Shown here in pieces: positions 19,377 to 28,397 of a stretch of DNA of 64,000 nucleotides. The stretch spans positions 265,703 to 329,702 of the forward strand of contig NZ_JAPFRE010000027.1 in NCBI RefSeq assembly GCF_026183735.1. Reading direction: 5' to 3'. This stretch comes from Alteromonas sp. ASW11-130. Lineage in GTDB: Bacteria > Pseudomonadota > Gammaproteobacteria > Enterobacterales > Alteromonadaceae. The notes below the pieces were generated by a model. That model had not been told where the DNA came from. It worked only from the letters and a program-made list of their open reading frames with translations, and made no database searches. How positions within the stretch are numbered: position 1 is the first letter of the stretch; the number at the start of each line of letters is the position of its first letter. Made by a program: the position numbers and the translations under genes.

Positions 19377-20264
19377 ATGAATAAAATAGCATTTATCGGT
19401 TTAGGTAACATGGGCGGGCCTATGGCTGAAAACCTGATAAAAAGTGGTATGCAGGTTACCGTATTTGATCTAGTCGAAGAGGCGGTGGCTGCCCTTAAAA
19501 GCAAAGGTGCAAAAGCGGCAGCAAGTGCGATGGAAGCCGTTAAAGACGTAGATGTTGTCATCACCATGCTACCCGCGGCGAAGCACGTTAAATCACTTTA
19601 TATGGGTGAACAAAGCCTGATCGAAGCTACGAAGCCGGGCACGCTAATGATTGATTCGAGTACAATCGATGCAGAATCAGCGCGCGTGGTGGGAGAGGCC
19701 GTCAACAATGCTGGACGATTATTTGTTGATGCACCTGTTTCAGGCGGAACTGCTGGCGCGCAAGCTGGTACTCTCACTTTTATCATGGGCGGGAAAGAAA
19801 AGGCCATCGCTAAAGCTACGCCGGTATTGCAATGTATGGGAAAAAATCTATTCCACGCGGGTGATACAGGTGCTGGCCAAGTAGCGAAAATCTGTAACAA
19901 TATGTTATTGGCCGTATTGATGGCAGGTACTTCTGAAGCTCTGCAACTTGCTATAGATAACGGACTGGATCCGAAAGTGGTATCCGATATTATGCTCCAA
20001 AGCTCAGGAAGTAACTGGACGTTAGAGAAGTATAATCCCTGTCCGGGTGTAATGGAGAATGTCCCTTCATCGAAAGACTATCAGGGAGGTTTTATGGTTA
20101 AGTTAATGAATAAAGATCTTACTTTAGCCATGAACGCCGCGTCGAATAGTGAATCTCCAACACCAATGGCCGCGACCGCGCAGAGTCTTTACAAGCTGCA
20201 TCAAAATAAGGGTAATGCGGATAAAGACTTTTCCAGCATTTTCCAGCTTTTTGATAAATCCTGA
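19377..20264 (+). CDS. mmsB: 3-hydroxyisobutyrate dehydrogenase
   Basis: NAD-dependent oxidoreductase of 295 residues that makes methylmalonate semialdehyde, the substrate of MmsA. Motifs: Rossmann GLGNMGGPM (8-16), DAPVSGGTAGAQAGTL (118-133), catalytic Lys171 in GQVAKICNN and SSGSNWTLEKYNPCPGV, which is characteristic of true HIBADH. It is the last gene of the operon; a strong hairpin follows at once. Confidence 0.95.
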   Translation: MNKIAFIGLGNMGGPMAENLIKSGMQVTVFDLVEEAVAALKSKGAKAAASAMEAVKDVDVVITMLPAAKHVKSLYMGEQSLIEATKPGTLMIDSSTIDAESARVVGEAVNNAGRLFVDAPVSGGTAGAQAGTLTFIMGGKEKAIAKATPVLQCMGKNLFHAGDTGAGQVAKICNNMLLAVLMAGTSEALQLAIDNGLDPKVVSDIMLQSSGSNWTLEKYNPCPGVMENVPSSKDYQGGFMVKLMNKDLTLAMNAASNSESPTPMAATAQSLYKLHQNKGNADKDFSSIFQLFDKS

Positions 20265-20265
20265 G

Positions 20266-20288
20266 AGAGGAGCCTTTGCTCCTCTTTC
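20266..20288 (+). terminator. Terminator closing the valine operon
   Basis: An 8-bp stem AGAGGAGC/GCTCCTCT with loop CTTT, followed by TTCC, begins right after the mmsB stop. The T-run is short but the stem is GC-rich. Confidence 0.7.
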
Positions 20289-20347
20289 CATCTGCTTGCT
20301 CAACTTGATATAATTAACCAACATTTCTCTCGTGAGAGTTGCTTTTA

Positions 20348-21205
20348 ATGTGGTTATGCCCACTCTGTTGCAATACCCTATCAAAGATTAATAATTCATG
20401 GTCATGCTCAAAACGCCATAGCTTTGACGTCGCAAAGTCTGGCTACGTAAATCTACTTCCGGTCCAATACAAACATTCACTTGAGCCAGGTGACAATAAG
20501 CAGATGGTACGAGCGCGCAGAAATTTTCATGATACTGCTGGCTATAAACCGCTGATGCAAAAGCTCAGCGAAATGATAGGTAAATATATATCGTCACTGA
20601 ATCTGACTGAATTTAATTTGTTTGAAGCTGGTTGCGGTGAAGGTAGCTATTTGGCGACGGTTACAGATAGCTTAAATGACGAAGATATTCGCGTTAACAG
20701 TTCCGGGATCGATATTGCCAAACCTGCAATTGAGTTGGCTGCAAAAACATATAAAAAGTGTGAATTTGCTGTAGGAAGCAATTTCAGATTACCCCTGCCA
20801 ACAGGCTCACAACATGTAGTATTACAAGTTTTTGCTCCCGGAAATATGAAAGAATATGCCAGAGTACTGGCACCGAGAGGGATTGTACTAACAGTTGAGC
20901 CTGGTAAGCAGCACTTATGGGAACTAAAAGAACGTATTTATAAAACACCAAAACAACATCAACCGCAGTTACATCAGGTTAGTGAGTTCGACGTTGTCAC
21001 CGCTGAACACTTATCGTTTAAGATGGAATTATCCGACACAGTTCGCCAACAAGGCTTACTCAATATGACTCCCTATGTGTGGAAACTTAGTGACGAAAAA
21101 CGTGCTAAGTTAAGTGACATACTTGATAGTGTCACTGTGGATTTTACGATAACAATGTGGACACTTCTACCCAACCCTAAAAAGGACACACAGTATGCTC
21201 AATAA
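20348..21205 (+). CDS. rlmA: 23S rRNA guanine-N1 methyltransferase RlmA-like
   Basis: A 285-residue methyltransferase starting at ATG 20348 (product MWLCPLCC). An N-terminal zinc ribbon is formed by CPLC and the later CSKRH segment, followed by SFDVAKSGYVNLLPVQYKHS and MVRARRNFHD, which match E. coli RlmA. The SAM loop is FEAGCGEGSYL. The enzyme methylates G745-type guanines in 23S rRNA. An upstream TTG at 20339 is also in frame but is less likely. It overlaps gmhB by 11 bases. Confidence 0.9.
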   Translation: MWLCPLCCNTLSKINNSWSCSKRHSFDVAKSGYVNLLPVQYKHSLEPGDNKQMVRARRNFHDTAGYKPLMQKLSEMIGKYISSLNLTEFNLFEAGCGEGSYLATVTDSLNDEDIRVNSSGIDIAKPAIELAAKTYKKCEFAVGSNFRLPLPTGSQHVVLQVFAPGNMKEYARVLAPRGIVLTVEPGKQHLWELKERIYKTPKQHQPQLHQVSEFDVVTAEHLSFKMELSDTVRQQGLLNMTPYVWKLSDEKRAKLSDILDSVTVDFTITMWTLLPNPKKDTQYAQ

Positions 21206-21743
21206 AGCGTTGTTTCTTGACCGAGATGGTATTGTAAATGTTGATAAGGGGTATGTGGGAAAAATTGCAGATTTTGAGTTTGTAAATGGGATCTTTCAAT
21301 TGATTAAAGGTTTTCGAAGATTAGGTTTTCTTCCAATTATCGTAACTAATCAATCTGGCATAGGCAGAGGTTATTTCAGCGAAGAGGCGTTTGCACATTT
21401 ATGTGATTGGATGAATAAACGATTTGAGGAAAATGACATTGCTCCTGTTCCAGTGTATTTTTGTCCGCATCATCCGACAGAGGCTATAGCGGAATATCTG
21501 GTTGATTGTGGCTGCCGCAAGCCTCAACCTGGTTTACTATTTCAGGCTGCTGAGGATTTCAGTATTGATTTAAGTCAATCAGTGATGATCGGTGACAGCT
21601 TACGCGATTTGGAAGCAGCAGCGTCAGCAGGCATACCTTTCAGGTTATGGGTAACAGAAAATAAACAAAGTCAAATAGCCTCATCCTGCACCCACTGTTT
21701 TACTTCACTTTCTGAAATAGAACCGCTAACGCTGGTGGCTTAA
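21195..21743 (+). CDS. gmhB: D-glycero-D-manno-heptose 1,7-bisphosphate phosphatase
   Basis: HAD-superfamily phosphatase of 182 residues, full length for GmhB, which makes the heptose precursor for LPS core. Motif I FLDRDGIVN has nucleophile Asp9 and acid/base Asp11; motif II is VTNQSGIGRGYF; motif III/IV is KPQPGLL and MIGDSLRDLEAA. The structural zinc site is complete: Cys90, His92, Cys105, Cys107. It starts inside the end of rlmA and is convergent with yejM. Confidence 0.93.
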   Translation: MLNKALFLDRDGIVNVDKGYVGKIADFEFVNGIFQLIKGFRRLGFLPIIVTNQSGIGRGYFSEEAFAHLCDWMNKRFEENDIAPVPVYFCPHHPTEAIAEYLVDCGCRKPQPGLLFQAAEDFSIDLSQSVMIGDSLRDLEAAASAGIPFRLWVTENKQSQIASSCTHCFTSLSEIEPLTLVA

Positions 21744-23269
21744 TTTGGACGCGAAAATCGCGTTAGCTGCTTTATAGCACGGCTTAATAAATCAACGTTT
21801 AAGGATGCATTACTTCTATTGCCATTGTCGATATTAGTAATTTCATAACTACCATTACTGAGTACTTCAATACGTTGATTTTCGTGAATTACTACGACAC
21901 GTTCTCCCGATGTACTTACCAGCCAGTTTCTTTGAGGATTAGTAAAATCCTGGCCCGTAGAATAGAATTGACTGGGTGCATTACAACCTAACGAATTTAA
22001 GATTGTCGGTGCTAAATCTTCGGTACTTATTGCTTCAGCTTTAACATCAAGATTAGTTAATAACGAGCCGCGCTGAGCACCTGCTTCGGATTCGAAACCT
22101 GTGGCGATAATCAGGCCATTATTTTGAGCATCTATCTCTTCCTGCTCGATAAATGTGTTAATTTTCGCAGCAGGAAGAAAAGCAATATGTAAACCTGCGC
22201 GAGAGTTTTCTATCGGCTGCTTGTAATCGTTTAACATGCTCGTCGGTAGTGACTCGTCTATATGTATAGCTACTGGCATACCCAGTGCTTCAGGTAATTC
22301 CATTAATATCGGACGTTCTTTTGTCAGACTTTCAAAGTATATTTCTGGCACACCAAATAGCGTAGACATGATTAATGCATCAAGCGAAGAAGCATTGGTA
22401 AAATAGTTATCTGTTTTAGTTAGGTTCAAACCGCTGGTATCTAATTCCTTGCCATTGTCGGTTTGGACTATCAGATACATAGAGCGGTTGTTATCTATCG
22501 CACAGTAAACTGGCTCTGCAGGGTAAACTATCTGATGGATATCAGACGAAAACTGAAGTTGCTTGCGCTCCTCATACGTTTCCAAATCCAGAAGGCCGTA
22601 GCGAGACATGGTCGTTTTAGCGGTGGCTGGATAAGACAACGGAAACATATTGTCTTGTTTGATAATGGGTTGATAGAGTTCTGCATCCGCCCAAACGTGA
22701 ACGGCGTGGCTGCTGACAAAACAGAGCACAAAGAAAGTAGTCACAGGTAAGCCTATTTTTTTCTCCTGAAAACGATCCATTCGCTTCCATATGGCATTCG
22801 CTAATAGCAACTGGAAGCCTAACCAAATGATAAATAGCAACAATAGGTAACCCCATTGTTGAAAGCCGAATTGGCTGATTTGCGTTTGCGCTTCGCTTCG
22901 AAGTAAATCGGTAGAACTGAAGTTTAAATGAAACCCCGTGCGGTTATACAGTAGAGCGTCAAATGCCAGAAGCGCCAGACCTATTGCCGCTATTATCGAG
23001 GCTGCTGCTTTTATAATTTTAGGGTTCGTGGCCAGGTAGCATAATGGAAGAATAAATATGACAAAACCAGCAAAAGTAAGAAAACCTATATGCCCAAACC
23101 AATTCGATAATAAATAAAGCGTACCGATGGCAGAATTGGGACTAGGTGAAGAAAAGATAAAAACGGACGCAATAATTAATGCAAGGAAAATGTTTACAAA
23201 CGCAAACCAGTGTCCCCAGCTAACCAGTTTGGTAACCCGTTGACGCCTTGGTGATTCAGCTAAAATCAT
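21740..23269 (-). CDS. yejM: YejM/PbgA-like inner-membrane protein with reduced periplasmic domain
   Basis: Five N-terminal membrane helices (roughly residues 15-205, ending at HAVHVWADAELYQPI) are followed by a periplasmic domain, 509 residues in all against about 586 in E. coli YejM. The conserved HVWADAELYQP...PLSYPATAKTTMSRYGLLD linker and the GQDFTNPQRNWLVS C-terminus identify the family. YejM senses outer-membrane LPS and controls LpxC stability. The central sulfatase-like portion is shorter and much changed: the expected VDGLNYSRF-type segment is not seen. The pairing with yejL 11 bases upstream supports orthology. Confidence 0.82.
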   Translation of the reverse strand: MILAESPRRQRVTKLVSWGHWFAFVNIFLALIIASVFIFSSPSPNSAIGTLYLLSNWFGHIGFLTFAGFVIFILPLCYLATNPKIIKAAASIIAAIGLALLAFDALLYNRTGFHLNFSSTDLLRSEAQTQISQFGFQQWGYLLLLFIIWLGFQLLLANAIWKRMDRFQEKKIGLPVTTFFVLCFVSSHAVHVWADAELYQPIIKQDNMFPLSYPATAKTTMSRYGLLDLETYEERKQLQFSSDIHQIVYPAEPVYCAIDNNRSMYLIVQTDNGKELDTSGLNLTKTDNYFTNASSLDALIMSTLFGVPEIYFESLTKERPILMELPEALGMPVAIHIDESLPTSMLNDYKQPIENSRAGLHIAFLPAAKINTFIEQEEIDAQNNGLIIATGFESEAGAQRGSLLTNLDVKAEAISTEDLAPTILNSLGCNAPSQFYSTGQDFTNPQRNWLVSTSGERVVVIHENQRIEVLSNGSYEITNIDNGNRSNASLNVDLLSRAIKQLTRFSRPN

Positions 23270-23280
23270 AACTTATCAGA

Positions 23281-23496
23281 TTACTCGTTAATACTTTTTA
23301 GAAGGATACTGGTGAATTGTTCGGCAAATTGCTTACGGTTTGGGGCGGAGATCTGCGTATTGATTATATGCGTGATGACATTTCCTAACACCATCAAGGA
23401 TAAGTCGCGGTCGGCACCTTCCTGTTCCAGCGTCAAAATGACTTTATTCATCAGTGCTTCAAATTCTTTATCCTGATAACGGCTTTGTTGAGGCAT
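23281..23496 (-). CDS. yejL: YejL family protein (DUF1414)
   Basis: A 71-residue protein starting MPQQSRYQDKEFEALMNK with the family core DLSLMVLGNVITHIINT. The function is unknown. It is the usual small partner encoded upstream of yejM, 11 bases away, and it is divergent from yejK as in enterobacteria. Confidence 0.92.
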   Translation of the reverse strand: MPQQSRYQDKEFEALMNKVILTLEQEGADRDLSLMVLGNVITHIINTQISAPNRKQFAEQFTSILLKSINE

Positions 23497-23656
23497 TTGG
23501 TGTCTCTTTTTTTATGTTTTCTTTTATAAAAAGAATAAATTCTTGAATAAAATGATTATAATCGTTGTTTGAGTGATAACAATCATTCATTCACTAAACT
23601 TCCTTATCCTAGGGCATTTTTCAAACAATTTTTAAGAAAAAGGCAAATTTTACTTT

Positions 23657-24715
23657 ATGAGCGCACTGATTCATCATTTTGTTGTTCATCGTATAGTGAT
23701 TAACGATGAGGGCAAAATACAGGCAATTCCACGGGAAAAATGCCTTGCTATCACGCCGGAAATTGAGCATTTGGCTCACCAAATAAATCACAGCTTTAAT
23801 ACAAAGCCTGGAAAAGGAGTGGGGCATTTTATAGAAGATGCACCTGCCAGCGATGAATTAGCACCGTTTAATCAGTCATTAAAGGATTTTGTTTCCGCGC
23901 AAAAAGCCGGTGCCGATGATCTAGAGCAACAGTTTCATCAGTTTTCTCTGAATTCCACTCAAAAGCTTATCCAAGCGCTAATTGACACCGGCCAGGTCGA
24001 AACGGGTTTTTTAATTTTTTGTCAATACGAGTACCTGGCCACACAATACTTAATGATCACTCTACTCAATACGCGATCGCATGTAGAGGTTAATCAAGCA
24101 TTAGAACTGACTGCTCGAGAACATCTCGACCTGGCAAAAATGCAATTGGCAGTCCGTCTAGATTTGACACAGTGGCAAGTCCAGCCTGAACAACAGCGTT
24201 ATATCTCATTTATAAAAGGTCGAATGGGCAGAAAAGTCTCCGATTTTTTCATGCAGTTTATTGGTTGCGAAGAGTTAGTAGATGTTAAATTGCAAAATAA
24301 ACAACTGGTTAGTACCGTCGATGCTTATTTGGCCAGCGAGAATTTGGCTCCTCAGGAACAAGAGCAACATCGTCAGGAAGTTAAATCGTACTTCAAAGAG
24401 AAAATTGACAATGGAGAAGATTTATCCGTTTCCGAACTGTCTACTCGGTTACCAAGTGACGATGCTTCTCAACATAATTTTAAAGCGTTTACTTCTGGTT
24501 TGGAGACCCCTTTAGAAGACACCTTCCAGCCTGACCCCGCCGCGTTGAAGCAATTGGCCAAGTTCACTGGGCAAGGTGGGGGACTTAGTCTGAGTTTTGA
24601 GCGTAAACTTTTAGGCGATAGGATTATTTATAACCCAGCTACCGACACGTTGACTATAAAAGGTATTCCACCCAATCTTAAAGACCAGTTAAGCCGACAG
24701 TCTGGTACTGAATAA
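23657..24715 (+). CDS. yejK: Nucleoid-associated protein YejK (NdpA)
   Basis: A 352-residue protein with the family start MSALIHHFVVHRIVI. Other signatures are FIKGRMGRKVSDFFMQFIGCEE in the middle and a C-terminal LSLSFERKLLGDRIIYNPATDTLTIKGIPPNL. YejK binds the nucleoid and affects topoisomerase activity in E. coli. It is divergent from yejL-yejM, a conserved arrangement. A cluster of A/T at 23520-23640 probably contains both promoters. Confidence 0.93.
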   Translation: MSALIHHFVVHRIVINDEGKIQAIPREKCLAITPEIEHLAHQINHSFNTKPGKGVGHFIEDAPASDELAPFNQSLKDFVSAQKAGADDLEQQFHQFSLNSTQKLIQALIDTGQVETGFLIFCQYEYLATQYLMITLLNTRSHVEVNQALELTAREHLDLAKMQLAVRLDLTQWQVQPEQQRYISFIKGRMGRKVSDFFMQFIGCEELVDVKLQNKQLVSTVDAYLASENLAPQEQEQHRQEVKSYFKEKIDNGEDLSVSELSTRLPSDDASQHNFKAFTSGLETPLEDTFQPDPAALKQLAKFTGQGGGLSLSFERKLLGDRIIYNPATDTLTIKGIPPNLKDQLSRQSGTE

Positions 24716-24801
24716 CGCCTGCGAAGGTAAGTTAAAACACGTATACTAGGGATACTTTTGACAGTAACTAGTGAAAAGCGAAATAGCTAAATAAGGGTAA
24801 C

Positions 24802-25677
24802 ATGCAATTATTTGTTAATGACCTTACCGTAATGGATTTTTCCTACCTGTGCCATGAACGGGGTATGGTTGGTGAAAGCTGGATAGTAGACGTCATTCTT
24901 GATGGCGACCTGAACGAAGAGAGTATGGTTCAGGATTTCAGCATAGTTAAAAAAAACCTTAAACGTTTGATTGACGAATATGTTGATCATAAGTTATTGG
25001 TTCCCGCTGAACACACAGCAACTACCGTAATAAACAGTGGCGATGAGTCGGAAGTGGAGGTGCGCTTCCAAAGTGCCGATAAACACCAGATTATGTTACG
25101 TTGTCCCGCTGAGGCTTATGCGTTTATTTACAGTGATGCTGTCACGAAGGTATCTGTGGGTGATTATCTAAAAGAAATTATAGCCACTCATTTACCCGAT
25201 AATGTAGACAATATCACGTTGAATTTACGCACCGAAGTCATAGACGTACCTTATTATCATTACACCCATGGTCTAAAAAAACATGATGGTAATTGTCAAC
25301 GCATCGCTCATGGCCATCGATCCAGGGTCGATTTGTTTATAAATGATCTGATGTGCAGTGCAAGCCAGCAGTATTGGGCGAGACGGTGGGCCGATATTTA
25401 CATCGCCACGGAAGAAGATGTAATCGACTTTGCTGAGCGAAAGATAACTGGCGAGATTGATAACGAAATTGACTATTGGTGTTTCGGATATGAATCGTCT
25501 CAGGGCTACTTTGAGCTCATCATGCCAAAATCAAGGTGTGAAGTGATCACAACTGATTCCACCGTAGAATGTTTGGCTCAATTTATGTACGAACAACAAA
25601 AACAGCGACTACCCGGTAATAAAGTTAAGGTCATTGCGTATGAAGGAGTTGGGAAAGGTGCGATGGTTTCAGACTAA
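24802..25677 (+). CDS. Tandem 6-pyruvoyl-tetrahydropterin-synthase-like (QueD-like) protein
   Basis: A 291-residue protein that appears to contain two PTPS-like repeats. The first half has a strand-helix pattern ending in LIDEYVDHKLL, typical of the PTPS DF..LK..iDH..L segment, but lacks the metal-binding HGH. The second half has CQRIAHGHRSRVDL with Cys and HGH, and a TTDSTVECLAQFMYEQ helix. PTPS-fold enzymes convert dihydroneopterin triphosphate derivatives, for instance QueD in queuosine synthesis. Only the second repeat could hold the usual metal site, so activity on the known substrate is uncertain. It overlaps the next gene by 20 bases. Confidence 0.75.
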   Translation: MQLFVNDLTVMDFSYLCHERGMVGESWIVDVILDGDLNEESMVQDFSIVKKNLKRLIDEYVDHKLLVPAEHTATTVINSGDESEVEVRFQSADKHQIMLRCPAEAYAFIYSDAVTKVSVGDYLKEIIATHLPDNVDNITLNLRTEVIDVPYYHYTHGLKKHDGNCQRIAHGHRSRVDLFINDLMCSASQQYWARRWADIYIATEEDVIDFAERKITGEIDNEIDYWCFGYESSQGYFELIMPKSRCEVITTDSTVECLAQFMYEQQKQRLPGNKVKVIAYEGVGKGAMVSD

Positions 25678-26485
25678 ACCACTAATACTGGTATGGATGA
25701 TAACGTTTTCTTTTGCGCCGGTAAGCGCAAAAGATGAGGAGTTAGTGCTTAACGGTGAACTAACTCAAGGCAGTTTGATAAGAGGACAGGTTTCACCCGG
25801 TTCGACGGTAAGGCTTAATGGACGCCACGTTGAGGTTAACTCCCAGGGAAAGTTTGTTATCGGCTTTCCACGAAAGGCCGCACAATCCCATACGTTAAGT
25901 TGGACCGATAAGAAAGGGGAAAGTCATGAAAGGAGCTTGCAACTTACCCTTAGAGAATACGATATTCAACGTATAGACGGCCTTGAACCAAAAATGGTTA
26001 CCCCTCCTAAAGAGGTAACAGAGAGAATTCAAAATGACCGCGCGAAAGTGTCGAGAGCCCGCGCTGAAGAGCGTGATTATGACGCGGTTTTTACTCGCTT
26101 TATTTGGCCAGCCGATGGACCAATAACAGGGGTTTACGGAAGTCAACGTATATTAAATGGCGAACCAAAGTGGCCACATTATGGTGTTGACGTGGGTAGT
26201 CCTGAAGGTAGCCCTGTGGTTGCGCCAGCGCAAGGATATGTAGTACTTGCAGACGACCTCTATTATTCAGGCAATACCATTATCCTTGACCATGGAATGG
26301 GCGTTTTCTCTACCTTTTTGCACCTACACACAATGGACGTCAAGGTCGGGGATTTAATTGAACAGGGAAATCAGATCGGCACCATAGGTTCAACCGGCAG
26401 GTCGACTGGCCCACACTTGGACTGGCGCATTAACCTAGGGCAAATGCGCCTTGACCCAGCACTGCTCGTTCCACCTAAGAACTAA
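25658..26485 (+). CDS. M23 family (LytM-type) peptidase
   Basis: Exported protein of 275 residues from GTG 25658. That start is favoured over ATG 25634 because GAAGGAG lies nine bases before it and gives a compact signal peptide ending near PVSA. Residues about 30-110 form a beta-rich domain, and a short charged helix leads into the LytM domain (HYGVDVGSPEGSPVVAPA, then VVLADDLYYSGNTIILDHG). The final zinc motif reads GPHLDWRI, with Asp where the usual HLHW has the second His. Cell-wall peptide cleavage or amidase activation is possible. It is convergent with the M61 gene, overlapping by 4 bases. Confidence 0.85.
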   Translation: MRWFQTKPLILVWMITFSFAPVSAKDEELVLNGELTQGSLIRGQVSPGSTVRLNGRHVEVNSQGKFVIGFPRKAAQSHTLSWTDKKGESHERSLQLTLREYDIQRIDGLEPKMVTPPKEVTERIQNDRAKVSRARAEERDYDAVFTRFIWPADGPITGVYGSQRILNGEPKWPHYGVDVGSPEGSPVVAPAQGYVVLADDLYYSGNTIILDHGMGVFSTFLHLHTMDVKVGDLIEQGNQIGTIGSTGRSTGPHLDWRINLGQMRLDPALLVPPKN

Positions 26486-28284
26486 CCATTTAGCCAGTTA
26501 GAAAACTGCATCTCGTTTTCTAACTTAAAGTAGTAAATATCTTTATCTGCGGCGACTATAGGTAGAGAAAGGGTGAGTAACCGACCGTCTCTTATAATAG
26601 TGGTTGGTAGAGATTGTTTAGTCGTTGTTTCTACCAAGCGATGTAATAAAACGTCGTTTACTTCATAACCATCTAACGCAACTATACGATCGTTGATTTG
26701 CAAGCCTGATTGGCATCCCGCCAAGTTTTCCCTGACCTGTTGCACGATGACCCCACATTCGGCATTTTTAACCACGATGCCCAACTCTTTGGTGCGAATA
26801 CTTTTGTCAGTAGTGCCACTAAGTGTGCCACCTTTATCGTCTTTATTTGCTGGTGAACGCTGATGAAGCGAAAGCCCCGCAATATGCAGCCACTTTTCGA
26901 AGGGAATATCCTCGGTGCCATGTACAACAGTGTCGATTAGTTCACTGACATCGACATTAAACTCTTTCTGACAAAGTAGAACGACTGTCTCATCTATCGT
27001 ACCGACGCCGCGTTTTCCGTACTGTTGCCACAGTAATCTCATTAGGTCATCAAGGCAATATTGGTTGTCTGATTGCTGTCGTAACGACAAGTCAAGCCCT
27101 AATGCAATTAAGCCACCTTTAACGTAATAACTGACAATGTGGTTAATAGAGCTGGCGTCTTGTTTATAAAATCGTGTCCACGCGTCGAAACTAGACTCTG
27201 CTACACTTTGCTTTGTGCGTCCTTTGGAGCGCATCACCCGGGTGAGGTGTTCTCCCAACATTTCCAGATACTTTTGCGGCGAAACCAAGCCCGCACGTGC
27301 TAGGGCCAGCTCATCGTAAAAGCTGGTGAAGCCTTCGTACATCCACAGCTGGTTGGTATAGACCTCTTCCTGTAAATTGGGAGTTATCAGAACTTCAGGC
27401 TTGATACGTTTTACATTCCAGGTATGAAAAAATTCATGGCTGCATAAGCTTAGAAAATTAATATAACTGTTGCTTTTGGTTTTACTCTCGCCCAATAAAG
27501 GTAAATCAAACCGCGGGAACAGAAGTGCTGTAGAGTTGAGATGTTCCAGCCCTCCGTAACCTTTGTCACTTATCAACGTGATAAAAAGATAGGTCGAAAT
27601 AGGCGGCTTATCAGCAAACATTTTAATATGGTGTAAACAAATCGGCTTTAAGTCATCACAAATGCGTTCAATATCAATGGGATCATTTCCACTGAGCAAC
27701 AGCGTAAAATCAACACCTCCTGAAGAAAACGAAGCAGTACGGCATTTCCCTATAAAAATGGGATGGTCTATAAACTCCAAGTAGCTGTCACAGAAAAACT
27801 GATGGTCGTTGTCGCCTTTAACCAGTGGCGGCATTGACGTATGTAACTCCCATTCTTTGGGTAAATTTTGTAAATCTACCTCTAATTGATAGTTACACTT
27901 ATGTTTGTGATTCACATTTAAAAATACGCTCGTGCCGTTACAAAAAGCATATTCATCGTTAATAAATGCGGATCGTACCGATAAATCGAAAGCGAAAACT
28001 GTGTACTTAAGGGTGATGGAACCTTCATTAGGATTATTGATGTGCCATGTTTGTTTGTCTATTTTCGTTATAGATAAATGTGTTTCATCAAGATCGTATG
28101 CATCAATTTGGACAATGTGACGAGCAAAATCTCGAATCATATAGCTTCCCGGGATCCATGCCGGTAACGATACTTCCACTGTTTTTTCGGCGAACGCTGG
28201 GATTTGCATTACGACTGAAAAAAGATGTTGGCTTATGGATTCTACGGCTAAGTCATAACGAACGACTGGTAACGATGAAGACAT
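26482..28284 (-). CDS. M61 family glycyl aminopeptidase-like protease with PDZ domain
   Basis: A 600-residue zinc protease. The N-terminal beta-domain contains SLPAWIPGSYMIRDFARHI, the family's first hallmark. The catalytic site is HEFFH (His283, Glu284, His287), followed by WMYEGFTSFYDEL with third ligand Glu317. A PDZ domain occupies roughly residues 505-590 (VIVQQVRENLAGCQSGLQINDRI). No signal peptide is evident, so it is probably cytoplasmic. M61 enzymes release N-terminal Gly or Ala; the biological substrate is unknown. Confidence 0.9.
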   Translation of the reverse strand: MSSSLPVVRYDLAVESISQHLFSVVMQIPAFAEKTVEVSLPAWIPGSYMIRDFARHIVQIDAYDLDETHLSITKIDKQTWHINNPNEGSITLKYTVFAFDLSVRSAFINDEYAFCNGTSVFLNVNHKHKCNYQLEVDLQNLPKEWELHTSMPPLVKGDNDHQFFCDSYLEFIDHPIFIGKCRTASFSSGGVDFTLLLSGNDPIDIERICDDLKPICLHHIKMFADKPPISTYLFITLISDKGYGGLEHLNSTALLFPRFDLPLLGESKTKSNSYINFLSLCSHEFFHTWNVKRIKPEVLITPNLQEEVYTNQLWMYEGFTSFYDELALARAGLVSPQKYLEMLGEHLTRVMRSKGRTKQSVAESSFDAWTRFYKQDASSINHIVSYYVKGGLIALGLDLSLRQQSDNQYCLDDLMRLLWQQYGKRGVGTIDETVVLLCQKEFNVDVSELIDTVVHGTEDIPFEKWLHIAGLSLHQRSPANKDDKGGTLSGTTDKSIRTKELGIVVKNAECGVIVQQVRENLAGCQSGLQINDRIVALDGYEVNDVLLHRLVETTTKQSLPTTIIRDGRLLTLSLPIVAADKDIYYFKLENEMQFSNWLNG

Positions 28285-28397
28285 AAAAATAGACTCACTA
28301 TTTAAGGTAGCCTAATGATGCATTACTAGAACAACTTTGTCAGTAGTTGTAAATTGTGCTTAGATAAAAGACCCTTTATAAAAAAGTGTGGCAAATT

